Shown in pieces: positions 5,088 to 9,763 of a stretch of 9,763 bases of DNA; the stretch's first letter is position 1, and every line of letters starts with the position of its first letter. The stretch is from Acidobacteriota bacterium (GTDB lineage: Bacteria > Acidobacteriota > Terriglobia > Terriglobales > Acidobacteriaceae): positions 1 to 9,763 of the forward strand of contig JAJZAL010000196.1 of assembly GCA_021799405.1 (NCBI GenBank). The letters are read 5' to 3'. Made by a program: the position numbers and the translations under genes. Below the pieces are notes generated by a model. That model was not told the origin of the DNA and ran no database searches. It worked only from the letters and a program-made list of their open reading frames with translations.

Positions 5088-6059
5088 ATGCCTGAGGTCT
5101 ATTGTGTGCGAGCCGATTACGGCAAGTATACGCAGCAGTTCGTCGGCGGGGGGTACGTCGCGATTGGCTGGATTCCTGAATTGGATCTTGGCGAGGTCGC
5201 GACGAGGGATGAGTTGTATCCGTTGTACAAGGCCGCCTATCCAAAGGACACCAGCAGTATTGTAATTGGGCAGCAGGTTGGCCAGATTGCGCGCTTTCTA
5301 CTTGAGATTAAGGCCGGGGATTACGTCATAACGCCTGACTACAACACAGAATTTCTTCGCTACGGCGTGGTCTCTTCTGATCCGTCGTACTTCTACGATG
5401 AAGGAAACGACGGTTGCCCTTTCCGCCATCGGCGGCGAGTGGAGTGGGCGGCAAACCCATTGAGACGGTTTGACCTTTCGGTTCCGCTACAAAACACGAT
5501 GCGCTCTTCGCTCACGGTGTTCTACGTTTCGCAACGCGACGAATTCTTCACAGCTATCGGCAAGAAGGAGTTCGTATCGACTCCACAGCATATTGCTTAC
5601 GATTCCTACAAGGTCGTGCTTGATCAGGTACTCTCGCTGAACGCCGAAGAATTCGAGGTCCTGATTACGCACCTGCTCACTGCTCTTGGGTTTGAGGGAT
5701 CAGAGCATACCGGGAAACCCGGAGATGGTGGAGTGGACGCGACAGGCGAGTTGAATGTCGGTACTCTTGCCAAAGTAAAGGTATTTGTCCAAGCCAAGCG
5801 ATACTCCTTGGGGAGCAAGATCAACGGAAACACCGTTCGTACGTTGCGCCAAGCAATTCCTTTCGGAGGACAAGGCGCGTTCATCACAACTGCAGATTAC
5901 GCGGCAGATGCGCATGACGTTGCGCTTGAGACTGGCTTTCCAAGAATCGGCCTAGTCAATGGCCGTCAACTTGTCGATTTACTTGTTGAACATTGGGACG
6001 ATATTCCGAAGGAGTTTCGTGACCGGCTGGGGCTTCGTCCGGGATTGGTTAGACAATGA
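5088..6059 (+). CDS. Mrr-type restriction endonuclease with N-terminal accessory domain
   Basis: A 323-residue protein with a C-terminal Mrr_cat (PD-(D/E)xK fold) nuclease domain, about residues 180-305. The catalytic pattern is visible: [18 protein letters not shown] (185-202) with E190, [10 protein letters not shown] (208-217) with D217, and VQAKRY (234-239), the Q235-x-K237 form common in Mrr. [19 protein letters not shown] (253-271) and [13 protein letters not shown] follow as in Mrr relatives. The N-terminal part (1-150) is a separate domain with [16 protein letters not shown] (19-34), [10 protein letters not shown] (74-83) and [13 protein letters not shown] (91-103); the layout recalls PUA/EVE-like readers of modified bases, but this is a suggestion only. 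Mrr proteins cut modified DNA, so this may be a type IV-like enzyme embedded in a type I operon. Its stop overlaps the hsdR ATG (ATGA). Confidence 0.88.
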   Translation: MPEVYCVRADYGKYTQQFVGGGYVAIGWIPELDLGEVATRDELYPLYKAAYPKDTSSIVIGQQVGQIARFLLEIKAGDYVITPDYNTEFLRYGVVSSDPSYFYDEGNDGCPFRHRRRVEWAANPLRRFDLSVPLQNTMRSSLTVFYVSQRDEFFTAIGKKEFVSTPQHIAYDSYKVVLDQVLSLNAEEFEVLITHLLTALGFEGSEHTGKPGDGGVDATGELNVGTLAKVKVFVQAKRYSLGSKINGNTVRTLRQAIPFGGQGAFITTADYAADAHDVALETGFPRIGLVNGRQLVDLLVEHWDDIPKEFRDRLGLRPGLVRQ

Positions 6060-9000
6060 GTAAATTCACTGAATCCGTTGTTGAAGAAGCCGCCCTTGCA
6101 TGGCTGGAAACGAAGGGCTGGACGATTCTGCATGGGCCTGAGATTGCCTCTGGAATGCCCGCTGCTGAGCGCACCGATCCGGACTTTCGCGATGTGGTGC
6201 TGGAGCGCAGGCTGCGTCAGTCGCTGCAACGGCTGAACCCTGTACTCTCCCAGGACGCCATCGAGGCTGCGCTGCGCAAGCTGACCCTTGTGGACGGGCC
6301 GAGCCTGCTGGAGCGCAACCGAGCCGCATGGCGGATGCTGACCGACGGCGTCGCGGTGGAGATTGCGCGCCCGGACGGAACCCTCGGCGGCTTTCCCGTG
6401 CGCGTGGTGGACTTCGAGCATCCGGAGAACAACGACTGGGCGGCCGTGAACCAGTTCACCGTGCGCGAAGGCCAGCACGTGCGGCGGCCCGACATTCTGC
6501 TCTTTCTGAATGGCCTGCCCATCGCCGGGATCGAACTGAAAAACGCGACCGACGAGAAGGCCACCATCTGGACTGCCTACGACCAGTTCCAGACCTATAA
6601 GCACCAGATACCGTCGCTCTACGTGCACAACGCGCTGCTGTGCATCTCGGACGGCATGGAGGCCCGCGTTGGCTCATTGACCTCGCCGCCGGAGCGCTTT
6701 CTGCCGTGGCGCACGATTGAAGGCGAGAAGCCCGCGCCGGCGACCATTCCGCAGTTGCGCGTGGTGATCGAGGGACTCTTCGACCGGCAGCGACTGCTGG
6801 ACTACCTGCACTACTTCATCGTCTTCGAGGAAGAGAAGACGGGTACGGTGAAGAAGATTGCCGGATACCACCAGTTCCACGCGGTGAACCATGCCATCGA
6901 CGCGACGATTGCCGCAGCGGACAGCCAGGGCGACCGCCGCGCAGGCGTCGTCTGGCACACGCAGGGTTCCGGCAAGAGCCTGACGATGGTGTTTTATGCG
7001 GGACGGCTGGCGCTGGATCCTCGCTTGCAGAACCCAACGATTGTCGTCCTGACGGACAGGAACGACCTGGACGACCAGCTCTTCGGCACCTTCTCCCGCT
7101 GCCATGAGACGCTGCGCCAGCCGCCGATGCAGGCCGAAAGCCGGGAGCATCTGCGGCAACTGCTGAGCGTGACTTCAGGCGGCATCGTCTTTACGACGAT
7201 CCAGAAGTTCGCCCCGGACGCAGGCGACCAGCAGGAGGAGTTAACCGACCGCCGCAACGTGATTGTGATTGCCGACGAGGCGCACCGCAGCCAGTACGAC
7301 TTCATTGACGGTTTTGCGCGGCACATGCGGGATGCCTTGCCGGGGGCCTCGTTCATCGGCTTTACAGGAACGCCGATTGAAAAGACCGACGCCAGCACCA
7401 CGGCGGTCTTCGGCGACACAATCTCGGTCTATGACATTCAGCGTGCCGTTGCCGATGGCGCAACGGTACCTATCTACTACGAGAACCGGCTCGTCAAGCT
7501 CGACCTGGATGAGACGCTGAAGCCGCAACTGGACTCCAGCTTTGAGGAAGCTACCGAGACGGAAGAGCTGAGCCACAGGGAGCGTCTGAAGACGCGCTGG
7601 GCAGCGGTCGAGGCCATCGTCGGCACGGAAAAGCGAATCAAGATCGTTGCGAAGGACCTGGTGGACCACTTTGAGAAGCGGTGCGAAGCGATGGAAGGCA
7701 AAGCCCTCATCGTCAGCATGAGCCGCCGGATCTGTGTGGAACTGTACCGCGAGATCGTCGCCCTACGGCCAGAGTGGCACAGCGACGACGACGCAATGGG
7801 CGCGATCAAGATTGTGATGACGGGAAGTGCGACCGATCCGCAGACGTGGCAGGCCCACATCCGCAACAAGAAGCGGCGGGAGGCGATTGCCGAGCGATTC
7901 AAGAGGCCCAACGATCCACTCCGTCTGGTCATCGTCCGCGATATGTGGCTGACGGGGTTCGACGTGCCGTGCCTGCATACCATGTACATCGACAAGTACA
8001 TGCAGACGCACGGTCTGATGCAGGCGATTGCCCGCGTCAATCGCGTGTTTCGCGACAAGCCCGGCGGCCTGGTGGTGGACTATCTAGGCATTGCGCAGGA
8101 GCTGAAGAAGGCGCTCTCAACCTATACGGAGGGTGGCGGGGAGGGCGACCTGACGCGGCCCCAGCACGAAGCCGTGGAGTTGATGCTGAGGAAACACGAG
8201 GAGTGTTGTGAACTGTTCGACGGCTTCGACTGGTCAGGGTGGAGCACGGCAACTCCGGCGGCCAAAGTGGAATTGCTTCCGGGAGCGCAGGAGCACATCC
8301 TGGCGCAGCCGGAGGGACGAGAGAGGCTGAGCAGCACGGTTGCGGAGCTCTCGCATGCCTTTGCACTCGCCGTTCCGCATGAGGACGCTATCCGCATCCG
8401 GGACGATGTGGGATTCTTTCAGGCCGTGAAGTCCGTATTGGCGAAGACGCCAACGCAACAGGCGCGTCCCGTTGACACGGAGCACGCGATCCGCCAGATC
8501 GTATCGAACGCGATTGTGTCGGAAGATGTCGTGGACATCTTCGCCGCTGCTGGATTGAAGAAGCCTGATCTTTCGATTTTGTCCGACGAGTTTCTGGCTG
8601 AGATCCAGAGGATGCCGCAACGGAATCTGGCGGTGGAGCTGCTGCAGAAGCTGCTTCGGGGAGAGATCAGAACGCGCTCAAGGCGCAATGTTGTTCAGGC
8701 ACGGAAATTCTCTGAACTGATAGAGGCTTCGCTGCGGCGCTATCAAAATCGGGCGGTCGAAACGGCCCAGGTGATCGAAGAACTGATTGCCTTGGCGAAG
8801 AATCTGCGAGAAGCGGCGAAACGCGGAGAAAATCTCGGCTTAAACGAAGACGAACTCGCGTTTTATGATGCGTTGGAGGTTAATGACAGCGCGGTTCAGG
8901 TGTTAGGCGATGATTCTCTCCGCACGATCGCGCGAGAGCTGGTGGAGAACGTCCGCAGGAATGTCAGTCTTGACTGGACACAGCGAGAGAATGTGCGGGC

Positions 9001-9133
9001 CAGGCTGCGGGTGATCGTCAAGCGCATCTTGAAAACGCACGGTTACCCCCCGGACAAGTGGGAGCGCGCGACCCAGACTGTTCTGGAGCAGGCTGAGGTG
9101 CTGTCTGAGGGCTGGGCAGCCATGGCGGCGTGA
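6056..9133 (+). CDS. hsdR: Type I RM restriction/translocase subunit HsdR
   Basis: A 1025-residue ATP-dependent DNA translocase and endonuclease, full length for the family. Order of parts: N-terminal PD-ExK nuclease with RPD146 and IE160-L-K162; SF2 helicase core with Walker A HTQGSGKS (301-308), DEAH box at 407-410 ([11 protein letters not shown]), FTGTP (436-440), WLTGFDVP (631-638) and [10 protein letters not shown] (656-665, motif VI); and a C-terminal helical domain of DUF3387 type from about 880, with [20 protein letters not shown] and [21 protein letters not shown], that contacts the methylase core. All key residues are present, so the subunit should be active: it pumps unmethylated DNA past the complex and cuts away from the recognition site. 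The ATG at 6056 overlaps the stop of the Mrr-type gene by 4 nt. The stop codon lies in the loop of a strong hairpin. Last gene of the operon. Confidence 0.97.
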   Translation: MSKFTESVVEEAALAWLETKGWTILHGPEIASGMPAAERTDPDFRDVVLERRLRQSLQRLNPVLSQDAIEAALRKLTLVDGPSLLERNRAAWRMLTDGVAVEIARPDGTLGGFPVRVVDFEHPENNDWAAVNQFTVREGQHVRRPDILLFLNGLPIAGIELKNATDEKATIWTAYDQFQTYKHQIPSLYVHNALLCISDGMEARVGSLTSPPERFLPWRTIEGEKPAPATIPQLRVVIEGLFDRQRLLDYLHYFIVFEEEKTGTVKKIAGYHQFHAVNHAIDATIAAADSQGDRRAGVVWHTQGSGKSLTMVFYAGRLALDPRLQNPTIVVLTDRNDLDDQLFGTFSRCHETLRQPPMQAESREHLRQLLSVTSGGIVFTTIQKFAPDAGDQQEELTDRRNVIVIADEAHRSQYDFIDGFARHMRDALPGASFIGFTGTPIEKTDASTTAVFGDTISVYDIQRAVADGATVPIYYENRLVKLDLDETLKPQLDSSFEEATETEELSHRERLKTRWAAVEAIVGTEKRIKIVAKDLVDHFEKRCEAMEGKALIVSMSRRICVELYREIVALRPEWHSDDDAMGAIKIVMTGSATDPQTWQAHIRNKKRREAIAERFKRPNDPLRLVIVRDMWLTGFDVPCLHTMYIDKYMQTHGLMQAIARVNRVFRDKPGGLVVDYLGIAQELKKALSTYTEGGGEGDLTRPQHEAVELMLRKHEECCELFDGFDWSGWSTATPAAKVELLPGAQEHILAQPEGRERLSSTVAELSHAFALAVPHEDAIRIRDDVGFFQAVKSVLAKTPTQQARPVDTEHAIRQIVSNAIVSEDVVDIFAAAGLKKPDLSILSDEFLAEIQRMPQRNLAVELLQKLLRGEIRTRSRRNVVQARKFSELIEASLRRYQNRAVETAQVIEELIALAKNLREAAKRGENLGLNEDELAFYDALEVNDSAVQVLGDDSLRTIARELVENVRRNVSLDWTQRENVRARLRVIVKRILKTHGYPPDKWERATQTVLEQAEVLSEGWAAMAA

Positions 9134-9155
9134 ACTCCCGCCATGGCCTTTGCCC
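9114..9155 (+). terminator. Strong hairpin spanning the hsdR stop codon
   Basis: GCCATGGCGG (9119-9128) pairs perfectly with CCGCCATGGC (9138-9147) around a 9-nt loop that contains the hsdR TGA. GGGCA (9114-9118) and TGCCC (9151-9155) extend the stem across a 3-nt bulge, giving 15 bp in all. No U-tract follows (a C-rich stretch does), so it is not a textbook intrinsic terminator; it may act with Rho, protect the 3' end, or separate the RM operon from proC. Confidence 0.55.
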
Positions 9156-9189
9156 ATGGACCCCCGCCCGCTGCCCTCCCCTTCATCTC

Positions 9190-9240
9190 TTTGATAGCCC
9201 TGTCTCTTCGATTGCCTTGTTCCTTTGATAGCCTTGTTGC
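9190..9240 (+). repeat. Three tandem 17-nt repeats abutting the proC start
   Basis: Units at 9190-9206, 9207-9223 and 9224-9240, exactly 17 nt each, with consensus near TTTGATAGCCTTGTTCC. Units 1 and 3, and units 2 and 3, agree at 14 of 17 positions; units 1 and 2 agree at 12 of 17. The array ends on the base before the ATG at 9241 and replaces any Shine-Dalgarno there. Confidence 0.75.
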
Positions 9241-9763
9241 ATGAGTTCCACCCAGGCAACCACCGTTTCTACCGCCGGGATGCGCATTGCCATCCTCGGT
9301 GCCGGCAAGATGGGCGGCATCCTGCTGCAGGCCTTCCTCAGCTCCGGCCTCTTTCCCCGTGAGCATGTCGCAGCCACCGTCGCTCACGAGGCGCGCGCTC
9401 TGGCCCTCAAAGAGCAGTTCGGTGTTGCCGTCTCCACTGACAATCTCCGGGCCGCCGAGCAGGCGGACGTCATCCTTCTGGGCGTCAAGCCACAGCAGAT
9501 GACGGACCTGGTGAGCAGCATCTCCTCTGTGCTGCATCCGGGCAAGGTGCTCATCTCGTTTGCCGCCTCGGTCAAGACTGCGGCGATCGAAGAGGCTGCG
9601 GGCTGCAACCTCGCCGTGATTCGCGCCATGCCCAATACCCCGGCCATGCTGGGAGCCGGAGCCACCGCCATCTGCCGCGGCCGCTTCGTTGCCGCTCCTC
9701 AGCTCTCCCTGGCCGAGAAGATCTTCTCCACTGTCGGCCGCACCGTCATCGTCGACGAGAAGC
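9241..9763 (+). CDS. proC: Pyrroline-5-carboxylate reductase, N-terminal part
   Basis: The first 174 residues of the enzyme that reduces pyrroline-5-carboxylate to L-proline with NAD(P)H, the last step of proline synthesis in the cytoplasm; the rest lies beyond the window. The Rossmann dinucleotide-binding loop is MRIAILGAGKMGG (residues 14-26), followed by ADVILLGVKPQQM (75-87), KVLISFAAS (102-110) and the ProC signature RAMPNTPAMLGAGATAI (128-144). Two starts are possible: ATG 9241, which adds a 13-residue Ser/Thr-rich lead, and ATG 9280, which begins at MRIAILG like most homologues. Neither has a clear Shine-Dalgarno sequence; the 9241 start directly abuts tandem repeats. It is a housekeeping gene and probably marks the edge of the defence island. 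Family call is very secure; start is not. Confidence 0.95.
   Translation, partial: MSSTQATTVSTAGMRIAILGAGKMGGILLQAFLSSGLFPREHVAATVAHEARALALKEQFGVAVSTDNLRAAEQADVILLGVKPQQMTDLVSSISSVLHPGKVLISFAASVKTAAIEEAAGCNLAVIRAMPNTPAMLGAGATAICRGRFVAAPQLSLAEKIFSTVGRTVIVDEK

Noticed and set aside
5966..6628. 220-codon open frame on the minus strand opposite the hsdR start
   Set aside because: It covers the Mrr-type/hsdR overlap and the HsdR nuclease domain; the translation shows no family features.
9190..9240. CRISPR-like array upstream of proC
   Set aside because: The units are directly contiguous, only 17 nt long and without spacers, and no cas gene is present.

Overview
The window is a type I restriction-modification (RM) operon on the plus strand, loaded with extra defence-type and toxin-antitoxin-type genes and followed by the start of a housekeeping gene. 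The host is a bacterium of moderate-to-high GC. The RM core and the proC start are GC-rich, while the target-recognition parts of hsdS and the two genes after it are visibly more AT-rich. The style fits a soil bacterium (Acidobacteriota or a proteobacterium), but I cannot fix the phylum from this sequence.

Layout: 1-481 is the 3' end of hsdM (methyltransferase). 471-979 is a DUF4258 / YgiT-type zinc-finger pair that looks like a toxin-antitoxin module. 980-1131 is a short gap with inverted repeats. 1161-1927 is an HI0074/HI0073-like HEPN plus minimal nucleotidyltransferase (MNT) pair. 1917-3032 is a RhuM-family gene. 3022-4362 is hsdS (specificity). 4359-5075 is an Abi_C-type abortive-infection protein. 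5088-6059 is an Mrr-type restriction endonuclease with an added N-terminal domain. 6056-9133 is hsdR (restriction/translocation). 9134-9240 holds a strong hairpin and three tandem 17-nt repeats. 9241-9763 is the start of proC (pyrroline-5-carboxylate reductase), truncated by the window end.

The genes are packed as one transcription unit. Most neighbours overlap by 4 nt (ATGA) or 11 nt, one pair is 12 nt apart, and the only real gap is 980-1131. HsdM, HsdS and HsdR should form the RM complex. The genes in the hsdM-hsdS and hsdS-hsdR intervals look like cargo: abortive-infection, toxin-antitoxin and extra nuclease functions that could act when restriction fails or is blocked.

The most interesting signal is a 30-nt element found four times (452-481, 1113-1142, 1898-1927, 3003-3032). 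Each copy has a Shine-Dalgarno-like AAGGAG (AAGGGG in one), exactly 7 nt, an ATG, and a stop codon of the upstream frame starting 8 nt after the A of that ATG. Read in the upstream frame, the copies encode variants of the HsdM tail ([12 protein letters not shown]). Read in the downstream frame, three of them encode an HsdS-like start (M-A/T-S). The simplest reading is that the ancestral hsdM/hsdS junction was copied each time an accessory module entered this interval, giving a modular port for defence cargo that preserves translational coupling. This is inference, but the repeats are directly visible.
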